From Campylorhamphus procurvoides (lineage: Eukaryota > Chordata > Aves > Passeriformes > Dendrocolaptidae), in NCBI GenBank assembly GCA_013396655.1, contig WBMV01007810.1, forward strand, positions 504,098-568,097: 64,000 nt of DNA, read 5' to 3'. Under the pieces are notes generated by a model. It was not told the origin of the DNA and did no database searches. It saw only the letters and a program-made list of their open reading frames with translations. The stretch's first letter is position 1. Every line of letters starts with the position of its first letter. Shown one piece after another: positions 37,701 through 50,800 of the stretch. The position numbers and the translations under genes are program-made.

Positions 37701-38708
37701 TTCCAGAGGTGCAGGGTAGCCCATACTTAAGGCAATGTGCCTTGCTGTCCCATTCATAAGTGATAAAAGCCAGGTATCTGCACATCCATCCCAACTCTGA
37801 AGTGCAAAACATGCTAGTAAGGAATAGTCCTTAAGGAAGTGCCTGATATTTACATAAGAATGCCTTTTTCCCACCTATCTGGGCCTACTGGGTATATTTT
37901 TACTGCCTAGACCTTGAGGCTCCTTACTGACTATCAAAAGAGAATTTGAAGGTGAGCCCAACTTCCCTTCTGCTTCTGGTTTTCCTTGCTTTGAAGTATC
38001 CATGCTTCAGCCTGGAGCTAGCATCTCAGAAGCAATATGGACAGAGTTTAATGTGTCAGTATAGACCCAGCTATTTTGTGCTGCCTGCAAGAACTTTGGA
38101 TCTGCAAAATGCCTGGCAAGAATATTGTATTATGGAAAAGACCATTATCTCTCTCAGGATGAGAAGGACTTGGCTGCATTTACTCTAGGAAAGGTAACTG
38201 TGGCTGAAGGTACATACTCTACAATATCTGACCTAGAGGATGCCAAAATGGTTGTCTGTAGCCTTAGGGCTTTTTAAACCTTGCTGTATAAAAAGCAGAA
38301 ATATATTACTCATCTTCTGTTGTCTCATCCTGAAAAATGTTTCACCTGTTGTATTTGAGATGAGGGCCCATTTTAGACCAGGGAAGATGAAGAGGGCAAG
38401 CAAGAATAAAAGGAATAAATTTTTGTTAGTACAAGCTTTTGCCATGGTTTGTGACTTAAGTATCTTCAAGGGGATGTGAGTTGCAGCCATTTTCCTTCCA
38501 TGGCACAATGTTTTAATCCTGGGGGAAGAATTTTAAAAAACTCCTAGAAAACTACCTTGGTAGCTTTTCTCTTTCACAAACAGAAACAGGGGTGATGGGG
38601 AAAACCTCTTCACTTATTTATCTAAACAGGAGAAAGAACGCATTGTTTCAAGCCACAGGCTGTATCTATAGCCTTAGTGTATCCCTGTAGGGTATTCCTG
38701 CAACTTAC
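34726..38708. other. Convergent POPDC2-PLA1A interval
   Basis: The 3' ends of POPDC2 (+) and PLA1A (-) face each other here. The missing last PLA1A exon and both genes' 3' UTR ends should lie here. I scanned the minus strand for the expected C-terminal residues and could not place them. Confidence 0.5.
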
Positions 38709-38873
38709 CTGCTATTGAGAGGCAGCGGTGCTACACAGAACTTGCCAACAACAGATTGCTCATCCTTTTGCCAAAACCGCTTTTTGGGGATATACTTCAG
38801 TGCCACACTGTTTATTTGGCAGAGGGGAACTTGGTGGGCCAGCAGCCGTTTGCCCATCTCCTCGTGCGTAGGT
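38709..38873 (-). CDS. PLA1A: PLA1A exon 10
   Basis: Encodes [23 protein letters not shown] and [14 protein letters not shown], matching the penultimate human exon. Acceptor ttgcag, donor gtaagt. The intron to exon 9 is 3.3 kb. A final exon of about 80-90 coding bases should lie below 38700. Confidence 0.92.
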
Positions 38874-41800
38874 CTGCAAGGCAGGGAGAGAGATGTGAGG
38901 GAGAATGTTCAATCAATCTGCAGATGCAGGATATGTACAGATTCATGGAAACACTGGAGGAACCTGCAGTATTATTGTGAAGCCCTCATAGAATGAAATG
39001 AAGTGAGAAGACTCATCTGTCAAAACAGGGCATTGTATGAGCATCTTGCTGGCTGTCTCTCCATGTTTCACCTCTGTAGTCAGGAATATTTCTGTATAAA
39101 TATCCTTCCTTCCATCACACAATTACAACCACACTGCTTGCTGTTGCATATAGATTGAAACACCTATGGAATCATGAATGGCATAGATAGAGACCAGTTG
39201 TTCACCATTTCTTCCAGTACATGAACTAAAGGTCATCAAATACTAAGAAGTGGCAGGTTCAAAAAGTTTGTACACTGTATGAAGTACCTTTTAAGCTGTT
39301 AAAGTCCTTGCTGTGGGATGCTGTGAGGGCTAGAAAGTTTACATGACTGTACAAGTCATGGGAGGGGGACTTGACAAGTTTATGGAAGACAAAAGCTAGT
39401 AACAACAAAGCTCTCACCTTTGGTTCTGGAAGTCCCTGAGATGTAACTAGACAATGGGAAACAATTTGAGGAACTATTGCTATATGCTTACACTGACATT
39501 TTTTATACTCTTCTCTAGGTATTTGCTTTTGATTATGTTGAAGGTGGAATGCTTGGATAGAGGGACCTTTCTCTGTCCCTGTGCTCTTACCCAGGTAATG
39601 TGAACCAAGAAATGACAGAGGTTTGGTAAAGAGCCAGTGATCAGAGCCCAGTTGATCATGTGCTACAGAAGTGTGCTGCCCAGACATTTTAAGTCCCTTC
39701 TGTGGAGTCCAACCAGTGTGCCTTACACTTGGTCTGCTTGGCACCTTGGAGAGACTGGAGATCATTGATTTCCTTGTGCTCATGAAGAATAATGTGTGTA
39801 GCTGACTTGGTGCGATCCCAGAAGCACCTGGGTGACTCTTTGATCAGAAACATGATGGTAGGCAAAGGGGAGAGAGAATAAAAGGCACCAAAAGAGCCTA
39901 CGATTCTGCAAACCAAAGTAGCTCTCGGGAGTGGGCTGACAGCTGCACTCACAGCATCCTCCTAAGCCACAGCTGCTGATGCACACCAGTACACCCAGTC
40001 CCTCCCTTAGATTGCAGTAGTAATTGCTGGAGGTTTTGTGTGTCTGACTGTGTCTGGCTTGAAGCTGCTAAAAATAGGAAGCATCACAAAATTGTGGTTA
40101 TAAAGATGAATAACAGATAGCAAATGGAGGCCATCTCTCTACTGCCTACTGTCCATGGGCAGGACCCAGCTCTGACCTAGGACAGAGGAACACAGGTTGA
40201 AGCAGGTTGAAGAAAGTCACTCCTTGGTCCAACCCTGCAGAACCTTTGGATGGATGTAAGACTCTTGGCTGGCTTCAGAGGTATGTTTCCTTGAATGCTG
40301 GGGATAATGTCATGTGATGTGTATGCAAATAGCAAATGCAGTTGGGAAGTGTCCTGTGTAACAAGCTCCTTACTCAGCAGCCCCATGTCAGCTACTGAAG
40401 CTTGAGGACATGTCTCCTGGGGCATGTGTGGGGTAACACCATCCTGAGGAGTGAGATTGGAATTGGTATTTGGGAGAGGAAGAGAGGAGGGCAGCGTGAG
40501 GCAAGACACAGCCATGTGAGCCACCTGCTGAAGATTTGAGTCTAGCTGAACACTCCCAAGTGAGTGCCTTTGCACTTCTGGGAAACTGCAGGATGATTTA
40601 CATGTTAGATCATCTGAAGTAAGTCAGTGATTGATCAGTGTCTGAACTGCAGTGTGAGGATCTATGTTTAGATGCCCATTTGATACTCTGAGCTTGACTG
40701 CACTGGAAGGCTGAGCTTTGCCTAGAGTGGGGAAGTTTGCCCTTTGCTACTAGTGGGAATTAAAAGGGATGTCTTCAGTTTTATACTCTCAAATCTGTAG
40801 GTTTATTGCTGTAAACAAATTTTTCAGTTTAGTCTTGTGCTTCTTAGGAAGGCATTTAAATGAAACAGAGCTACTGTTGCCCCAGGGTATCTCTGGATAG
40901 GTTACTCTGCTGTAACTCCACTGTCATTTAAACTGCAGAGTACAGCAAAGCCTCGGGATTGCCTGCCTGGCTCATTTCCCGGGCAGCCTTTCCATCCAGT
41001 GCTCACATGCCTCCTGCTGGACACCACCAAACCCTGTGTCCGATACTGCAAAATTTGCTGCACGAGTCCTGACCTAACCTGAGTGTTACAATTTCCTCTC
41101 TCCTGCGTCTGCAGAAAAGGCAGATTTGGCTTCCAAGCCAGGGAGGAGTTGAACAGACTGAGGTCCACCACGCTGGAGTACAAACTCCAAGTTACTGTGC
41201 CTGGATGGAAATCTGTGACTGAGCTTCTATGTCACACTGGAGTGTGGCTTCCGCTTCCCTGTTTCTCACTCCTACATCCTGGTGCTCCAGGACTAAAGCA
41301 ACAACACAATTAGCTTCAGGTCATGAGGTTTGGGCTTAACAGTGAGGACTGTGTGGGAGTCAGCACTAGAACCCCTCTGACCCCAGAAGAGCTGGCTAGG
41401 GCTCTTTAGCAGGCTGCTTTCCTGCTTCCCGAGGCTTCCAGCAGCATGTGCCAGCTGCATTGTGGTTCCCAGTCCACAGCAGTGGCCAAGAAGGTGTAGG
41501 AAGAAGTGAGGCAGACTTCTGGGGAACTTCTGTGTGGTGGGGAGATCCCTCTGGGGTAAGAGCTGTGGAACTGGAGTCTAGTCCTGTAATTCAGATACAG
41601 TTTGGAGGACAGTGGTGCTTTCAAGAGATTTTCCTGTCTACATAGAGGGTCTTGGTCCTCTGGATTTTTCCCTGCAAAGGGAGCTGAAGAGCTTTGCTGA
41701 AGGGGCAACAATCTCCTGAAGACATATCTGACTGTGCAGAGATGCATTTCCTTTTTGCAACTTCTGTCCTATAGGGCATCAAGAGAAATGTCTAAGCCAC

Positions 41801-44800
41801 CAAGTCCATCAGTCTGGAACCTCTGGTGGATGGGGTCTTGCTGTAGCCTTCTCTGTCAGGAAGAACAGGGCTAATAACAATCTGACAGTGATTGGGTTTG
41901 AATTGGCACCAGGCAAGCATATGGTGTAGAAAAAGAACCTGCATTGCCACATGGAAGTATGCAAATCTGTGGATCCCAGAGCACTCCTACTGCTCTCTGC
42001 GCTCAGGGAAGATGTGGACCGAGTCAAGGTTACTGACTAAAAGTAGCACATTCCTGATTCTTAAGGGCATTTAAGGCAAATGTGGAGGGACTCGAAGAAA
42101 ATTTGTGGTTCATTGCTCAGGGAAATATGGTACAATTGTGTCTTTCCTGAACCAGGATAAATATTCTTACATATGGAGCTGAGAAAAACCAGGCCAGAAG
42201 CATGCACTGTCACTCACATGGTGATCTTTGCTGTGTCCTTGGTGCTGTTGCTGAAGAAAGTGATCTCAATGATGGTGACTCTGTTTCTTTTCTTCTGCAA
42301 GTGGAACTCAACCAGGCTATGGTAGACTGGGCAAAAAGCAAAGGATGTGGGAGTGAGGGCAGGTACTATCACTTGGACCCACCTGTGCCAAAAGAGGGGC
42401 TCTGACACTCATTCCCTAGCCCCACCAGCAGAAAGAAGATTAAACAAGATACAGGAAAGAATCTAGTCTCTGTGCTATGTGAGGCACAGGGGGCATGTTT
42501 GTATAGTCCAGTGTGAACAGACACTGAAGCCACATGGCTGTGCTAGCCCAGGGTCATGCCTGCACTAAAAGGTTTGTTGAAAGGGCTTTATGAGGGAGAT
42601 GTGCAGGGTTATTTGCTCTTCAGCTGTGTGTCTCAGACTCTCTGGGCTACAGCAGATGACTCTGATGGGGATGGTGTGTTACAACTACCTGGCCTCCCCA
42701 GAGGATCTGCTTCATTTGGTCAACACCCTTCTGACTCATTTTTTTTTCTCATACTACTTACCACAGAATGGGTCTGAAGGACTGGTCATTAAATAAACTT
42801 TCACTTCCTTTGGCAGCTTACTCATGTGGATACCTGCCTGCTCCAGCAGGCCTGCAGGGAGAAATAAAGCCAGTGCAAGGAAAGTCATGAATGACACAGA
42901 ACAGAAATACAATTGATCATCTCCACTCACCCTGCCCCACTCCCCTGTCTTGAACCACAGACCCCTTTTTTATACTGGTACAAATCAGAGCAAGTACAAG
43001 ATTGTGGTGTCTATTTGACAGGTTAAAGTTCCCTGAGAAAACCTATTCTACCCTGTAATCGTCACCAGAGAACATCTTGGTACCTTTTTTACATTCTTCT
43101 GCTAACAAACTGTGCTACCAGTTGCATCTGTGCAAATGAGCAAGACTAAAGACTACTAAACGCTTCAGTCTTGAGCTAAAATTTCCAGACATTTTTTGAG
43201 CTAATTGCCCCTTATTAGGCAGGTGGTGATGGAAACTCTCAACTCATATGTGGGCCCTATGAAATGTTTAAAGATCAGAAATGTTCAAGATTTTGGTCTT
43301 CTGTAGGGTAATATATGAGCTTTTATAATGTCCCTGTGAAAGCCTGAAAATTAAACAGCTTCTCACTCTTTCCAAAGAGATCTAAAGAAAATCCTGCTCA
43401 GAGAAATGTGAACTCCATACTGTGCTCTGCATTGACACCCATCAGAAATGTATTGTCATCTGCTCCAGGAAGGTCTCATGCTGTTATTGTACCTATTCTG
43501 GGACAGGAGGACAGGAAGGGTTCCACACAGTCCAGGCAATGACCATTTAAAAACTCCAGATGACTTGCACAGGGGAACCCCATGATCGGACAGGAATGTT
43601 TCAAGGCACTGATATAGAGATGTACTGCTCGCATGTGATCACAGATCAGGTAGTTATAGCCTGAAAGGAAAAATTCAACCAGAGAGAAGCAGCCATGAGC
43701 CTTTCTGTTTGCTTCAGTCTTTCTGCACATTCCCACGGAACTGAAAGTCAAGGAACATCCTTCCCCATTAATAACGTTTTGTGGAGCATCTCTGTGACTA
43801 CAAGCCGAAATCCCACTGCAAGGGAAGTTATGCAGAAAGTTAGAAGAGTATCTCCCAAGCTAACAGAGTCCCTCAAAAGAGGGGCACCACAGGGCTGCCA
43901 CGTCTCCCTCAGTGTCCCATTGATGAGGCCCCAAGCTCTCTGTAAGGAGATACAGTAGTTTGACTCCCACCTGCACTGGAACCCCAGCTATGGGCAGTGA
44001 GGTACCATAGGTGTCCCATGTAACCTGGCCCTCAATGCAGCTGACTCATACAGAACATATCCGAACATTGTATGAATCCACACCATTTACTGTGTAAAGT
44101 CCTATTCTCTAGAAGGAGAGGGCAGTATTTGTATTTGTATTTGTACAAGCTGTCTAAGTAGAGACACAGCTTGCAGCATGAAAACAAAAAGAAACTTTTT
44201 CTAGTGGTATCTAAGAGCCTTTCTAGCAAAAGTGTCACCTCTACTGATGCTAGGGTTTTGGGCTTATAGAGAAGTGTCACTAAAATCACATCTCTTTACA
44301 GGGGTGCTGTTAAGATATTTGATCTGTATGTGATTTTAATTTCAGTTGCTTCTTGTACTGCTGAGAAGAGATGTGGGCCATGAATATGTTTGTTTTAGTT
44401 TGCTGTCTGCCCTGGCTGTAGCAGGAGCTGCTTGCCAAACATCATTTTCATGGTGTGCTAAATGGCCATGAAAGCCCTTTGCTTGGCCAGAGAATGTTCT
44501 CACCTGCAGAGATGAATCGGGGGCATCCTGGCTGATCTTTGCCTCCGTTGACAAAATAATCAATATGGCCTACAGGAATCCGGATCCCAAAATCTGAAAG
44601 GAGGTGAAATGCCACTTCATTCTCAGATTTGGCTGTTCTGTAATCTTTACCCTACATGTTCATGACAGGTCCCAATAACTGGTGGAACATTAGCAGTGCT
44701 GGAGCCAGCTCCAGTGCTGGAGACCCCAAGGCTAGATTTCCTGCTTCTGCATGCCTACATTTGCTGCATGGAGTAGAGAGTACTCCGGGCCCTGCCATTA

Positions 44801-47800
44801 AAATGATAGAGAACTGTGGCTTAAACACCACCTCAGTGACTCTGGTTCTTTATTCTAGGTAGAGAATAAAACTGACCACAACCTTAATGTGGGATTATGA
44901 AGTGTAATTGAGAGTTATGTTGGCAGAGGTTTTTGTGATCTCCAGGCAAAAGGTGCAACTCAAAGGCACCACATTATTTTTCAGCACAAGTTCTGCATAT
45001 GAAGACTTTAAGTACTTTAGAGAAATTACTTTGTTGTTGCACCAGCTGTTGGTTTGACTCTGTTACTTTCTGACAAGCACTCTCCATGGTATCTCTCTTA
45101 TATCATCTGGGAGAAAGCAAAGTGACACTAGACATATAAATTCCTTTCAGGCAGTAAAAGTCATGCCAAGCCGGTTCTGCATAAACTCACTCTGCTGTAG
45201 CAATCTTGCTTCAAGTGCTCTGGGGTATGAATTCATCATTAAAGCCTATCTAAACAAGAAACTTCCTTAGAGTGACCTGAACTCATGGTAGTCTGGCAGA
45301 AAAAGGACAGTGACCTACAGACTCCTTAGCAATAATGATGCCAGGAGGAACAGAAGGCCAGGCTGAAGAAGATGGAAGCCAGCTTACTGTCAGCATCGGT
45401 ATGAATGGCTTCCACGAAGAGGGCATCCCCAGGATCCAGGCGTTCCTCAGGGCTGGCTCTGGTGTACTTAGGGCCTGCAGGATCCAGGGCTGTAACAAAA
45501 TCAAACACCTCAACAAGGATTCTTCAGCCCCTCTCTTTCTTATTTCTGACCAGTTATTTTATCCAAAACATTAAGAATGTTGCTAGGCATAAATAATAAA
45601 TTATTCCCAGGCCACACTGAGTATAGAATCATAGAATATTAAGGGGTTGGAATGAACTCTGAAGATCATCTAATCCCATGCCCCCCCATCCTCCAGTTTC
45701 TGCAACTGCTAACTTCTACTACAGTTTCTTTGTCATCCACTATTCCATGCCTCTTTAGAAACCTCACGTTTCTAGGCTGTAAAGTCATGACTGAGCTTCA
45801 AATACCTCTGACAGTGTTGGTACATAGTGTCTTTTGGATTTTTGGTGAAAGAGAATCAAACTTTTAATACCTCCCCTAATTGTAATGTCATCTGTACAAG
45901 CACTACAGTCTGAAAAATGTCACTGAAGATCAGCAGGTGGTGAATTCAGTGCCCCAGGCGTTAACAAATCCAAACATCACCAAAGTTTCACACTATCAAA
46001 CAATTTTAAAACAAACTGGATTCTGAACCCTCTCTGCACAAATAAAATGAAGTCTTTAGCAATCATCTACATTTTGGCTCCTCGAGCAGCTTCTGGGGAG
46101 TCACAGGAATACAGAAAACTATCCTTGGCAATACCAAGGAACATGTTAAAGGTAATTTTTTTCTGAGCTTTATCCTATTCACTTTTTGTAGAAAAGTAAC
46201 CTCACAAGAATTTTTTTTGCCCTCCCCAGGCAAAAAGAGTTTAAGAAGCAGCTCTGCTCCATATGCCACTTAGCCTCAGAGCTGGCAGTTTTGCTGCTTT
46301 GGACTCAGTCCCATTAATTCTCTATGGACAAGGCAATATCAACAATATACAGACTGCCTTGTCTGCATTTTTGAGGGAGGAGGGAAGGAGGAAAAGAAAA
46401 AGAAGGGAAACCCTTATTTTCTATTTCTACAAATAAAAGCTAACAATGGGTCTGTAATGTTCTTTAATCTTGATACATACAAAAAGCTGAGAGGTTCCCC
46501 ACCCACTTCTACAGAACAAGTTGTAGTTAAAAGCTTTAAAAGAAAATGAAAAGTGTTATTTGGTGTAGCCTAAAGTTCTTCCTGAGAAGGGAGAAACATC
46601 TAATACAAGCAGCAGTCAATTCCAGCAGAGCTCCAGGGCAAGCACTTTTCTCTCCTCTATTCTCCATCCAGACCTCCTCCAAGCACAAAGCTGCATGAAC
46701 TCCATTGAGATCTACAGCCTCAGCAGCTAAGAAAACTACTCACTGAAGCTAAACAGTATGCAAGCAAATTCCTCCAGGCTTTTAAATTTCCTTTGAAATG
46801 AAACAAATTGCTCTATTGAAACAAGTTGCTCTTTTCTGAGTGCTTCCTTTTGCATAGGGGCTTTTTGTTCCAGTTCCTATACGTTTTGCTTTGTTGCACA
46901 GGGAGATATCCACTGGAACAAGCATAGCTTAAAGAAACTTACTTCACAAAAAATAAAGTCTGTGCTGTAATGCCTAAGATTCACTTTGGTTTTGCTCCAC
47001 ACAACATTTCTTAGGTGATTAAAAAACACTTCAGCCAATTATGGCTCTGGGATCACATTCCTCTGTGAGTGTATGCATGTGTGTGAGGAGACAGGAGATG
47101 AGATCACACATATCTTGGACCTAATCCCACCTATCCTGGATCTAATCCCACCTCTATTCAGGCTCCTAATTCTGAACTGGAATCTGCAATGCTCAGCATG
47201 CCTGTGAGTCATAGGACAAGCAGGGATGAGGAAAAGGGGTTGTATTCTAGCAGAGTTAAAAACTGATGGAATAAATAGACCTACAGAGCTTTTACAGCAT
47301 ATAGACAATATAAAGGGAAAAGTCTTTAACTTTGAATTTAATTACTATGATTTCATGGGAACATATCTGCTTCTGCTCTTATAAAGATGTTGCTGATCAT
47401 AAAATCCTGGTGCAGAACTGTGGCTACTCCAATTTCCTCCTAATATAAACTTTGACTCACAGTTTGAAAAAGGGCCCAACAGGAAACTCAGCTCCTCTGA
47501 AGAAATGCCTGTACTTCATGCAATGTGAATAGTTATGACGTGAAGGTCGAACCAACATTTCCCTGGACTGTTCTGCCAAGTGTGCAGTGAGACCCTTCTT
47601 GAAGACACCTCTGTGAGACAGACCAGCATGGGCTGAGGCAAACAGAGAACTGTGGTCACACTGCTGGAGACTTTATATCTGTTCCTTCTCGGTGGCATCT
47701 TCCCTCCTATCAAAATGAATCTCTGTCCTTGGGGATTCCCAGAATTGAACAACCTGATATTACTTACAAGCCACCTGTGCTTTGAGGAGGAGGGAGGGGT

Positions 47801-50800
47801 GGTGTCATGTGTGGACTAGAGACTTTCCAAGGTCACTTCTTGCCTAAATATTCTGTGACTGTATTCATGCTCCAAACCTAAAGGCTGAAAAGGCCCTGAG
47901 CAGACTGGTGACTGGTGACTGGAAAATCACTGTCAGACTCTTCTGAAGGTAGGAAGAAGCCCATAACCTTGGATCTAATGAGCCCATATGTAATTAAAAG
48001 ACCACTCTGAATGAATCCCCCTTCCTTGCTCTTTCATTCTATCTCTTGAAGAACATGTGAGGATCCAAGACTGAGTTTTATGGTACCTGTTATCCGTCCC
48101 AGCTGACCACCATGGAAGTGCCCCACCAGGCCCCCGACATGTGCACCAAGGCTTACCCCAATGATGTGGATAGATGTCCCTGAGACTCCCAGGGCCTGCA
48201 GATTGACAATAATAGAAATTAAAGTTTCTGTGGTGGAAAGGTGAAATACCCTGTCTCACCCCACGCAGCAGCTCTGTAATTCTTTTGTCTCTGTAATTGC
48301 TTTTGAGTTGTACAATGGAAAAGCAAATAGGTAAGGGAAGGATGAGTATTGCCCTTTCCTGTTTTTCAGAGTCTTTGTTTAGGGCCACAGATGCAAACTC
48401 AACCCTAACTAGGCTGGTTTGATGCTCCTATTCATAACTACACAGCCTGTGGCTTCTCCTTCCACAGTTTGCTTCAAACTGTGCACAATGTGATGCATAC
48501 CCAGGACTCCTGTGCTGTGCAGTCCAGGTCAGCAGTGCAAATGTTTCATGGACACTTTATGCATAGCTGCTTAAGATACAGATCTATCACCCTCATTGCA
48601 GGAGTGGTGTTCAGATGTGCTGTGCAAGAACAAACTGGGTGGGGCACATCTGGGTATTTCCAGCTACTGGAAAGTATATCTGAAACCCAAAGCAAATATA
48701 ATATAGCTTCAAATCTCATTCCCTCCGGCTTTCTGGACAAAATTTCTGAGCAGAAGAAGACTGTCCACTGACAAAACCCAAGGTGTGCTTTAGGTTTGTC
48801 TCAGGCTGGAGAGGGAGCTGACAACTGGGATTTTTTCCAGCAAATGCCAAAACTCAAGAGAAAGAAGAAAAACAGTGTCCAGGCTCAAGCCTGGACTGAG
48901 AGCAAGGGGAAAAAAAAAAACAAATTCTGAAATAAAAAGCCCACTTGTCCAGCTCCTGGAGGCAGCAGGTTGGGAGCAGCTCTCTGGATTGTTTCCATGA
49001 ATGATGTTCTCTGGCTATGTTCCCCCACACTGGAAATGCATAGTGGCTTACCAGGAGCTTGCTGATGAATTGTGAGATGGAGAGGGCCAGCTGTGTGACA
49101 TTTTCCACTGCAGAGGGATAGGCTGCTGTAGACCCATAAACCCAGTCTACTGCGATCACGTTCACCTGGCTTGTGTGCAGTATGGCTTGGACAAGCCCTT
49201 CAACCCAGGAAGGTTTGGTACCCAAAGCCCTGTGGAGTCATCAGAAACAAGTATGTTAGATGTTTACAAAGTAGGACAAGTGCCAGTACATTGTTCACTG
49301 GTGCTGGAGCTTCACATGTCTCAGAGGAGACTGACAAACAGTTGCTAAAAGTTGTTTCTGATGCCAGACACCCACAGCTGGAACTTTTTTTAGTTGTGCA
49401 GTAACACTTTCAAGAATGTATTGATTCAAAAGGCAACCAGATATTTTAATGAACAAGATAACATTTGCAGAGCTCAGGGTGAGATCTTGGTTTTACTGTG
49501 GTGTTTCATTCAGCCACCACAGAGCCCACCTGGAGTAAGTGAGCTGACCAAGAACACCTTCTCTGCTACCAACTGGCAGGAAGTCCTTGGCCAAATCACC
49601 CAGTCTTTGACTGCTATAGTTCCTCATCTCTAGACAATTGAAAAAAAACAATCTGTACTTAAGAATTCAAGGAAATCTGAGGAGGCTGTTCTACCCACTT
49701 TTCCTAATACCATCTTGTGAAGACTGTGCTAGTCACATGGAGGCAAGAGCTGGTTTTCTGAGAAGACCCTGCAGAAGACATCTGCTGTGGTTTTATCTTC
49801 TATGCCCTTTCTGTTCAGCCATTTGCATTTCAAAACAAATAATGTTATATGGTCCCACACGACTGAAAAATGGCACAGTAAAATAAGCTTGCCGAATGAT
49901 GGCAATATAAAAAAAACCAGCTCCAATCCCTACAAGAATAGAGGTATAATGTGTCTGCCAGGCCTTCTAGATGGCTAATTAATCCAAGCTGTTGGACACG
50001 AATTCCAAGAACATGGTTTAAAGGAACAAGATTCTTGAAGAAAAGAATTCTTAATTAAAAAGGTGGAAAAAGGAAATAAATAAAAAGACGTAAAGGAAGA
50101 GAGAATGAGACAGTGAAAGAGAGAATAAGATTGATTCCAAGTTCTAACATTTTTTAGGTTCAAAAAAATGTGAAGCACACACAAAACAGGCAACTGGTCA
50201 CAAACTAAAGGACTTCAAGTGGTGTTGTAATGAGGGGTGTCAGCAGCATTTTCTAGGCCTCTGGCCCCAGCCCACCAACAGCCTCCCAGACAATTCCCAG
50301 GTCCAGTTTGGGGCTAAGCACCCCAGGCTCTCTTCTTAGCAGGTGTATTGCATGCAACCACTCTGCTAGGGGAGATAAAGTAGGTCACACAAGCAGGACA
50401 CTTCCATGCCAGCCCCTCCCAGTGCTTGGGAATGCCCCAGCAGTGTTTAATTTACCAGTAATAACTCAGTCACTGTGCTCTTCTTTCTCTCACCTGAAGC
50501 CATGGATTATGATCTTGGTTTCAAGGCTGCTGTTGAAGCTGCAGTTCTTGATGCCATCATCAGCTAAAATCAGCTCTCCACAGCTGGGGTTTGAGGAGGT
50601 GAACAGAATAAACTGGACCTTTAGTTTACTGCCCCGTAGGAGATTTGCAGTCTGGAAGTCAGTGCAGTGATGCCCTGAGAGTCCGTCTGTATTCCGTGCA
50701 AGTAAAGGGAGTGAGTAGCACATTTAGTCTGTGTCTGTGTAATGGGAAAAAACAAGCCACCTCCTTCTAATTCATTAGGAAAATGAAGGTAACAATCTCA

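Noticed and set aside
40902..41313. Frames on both strands within the PLA1A exon 9-10 intron, considered as an extra PLA1A exon
   Set aside because: Exons 9 and 10 already join in phase and no residue of the family matches here.
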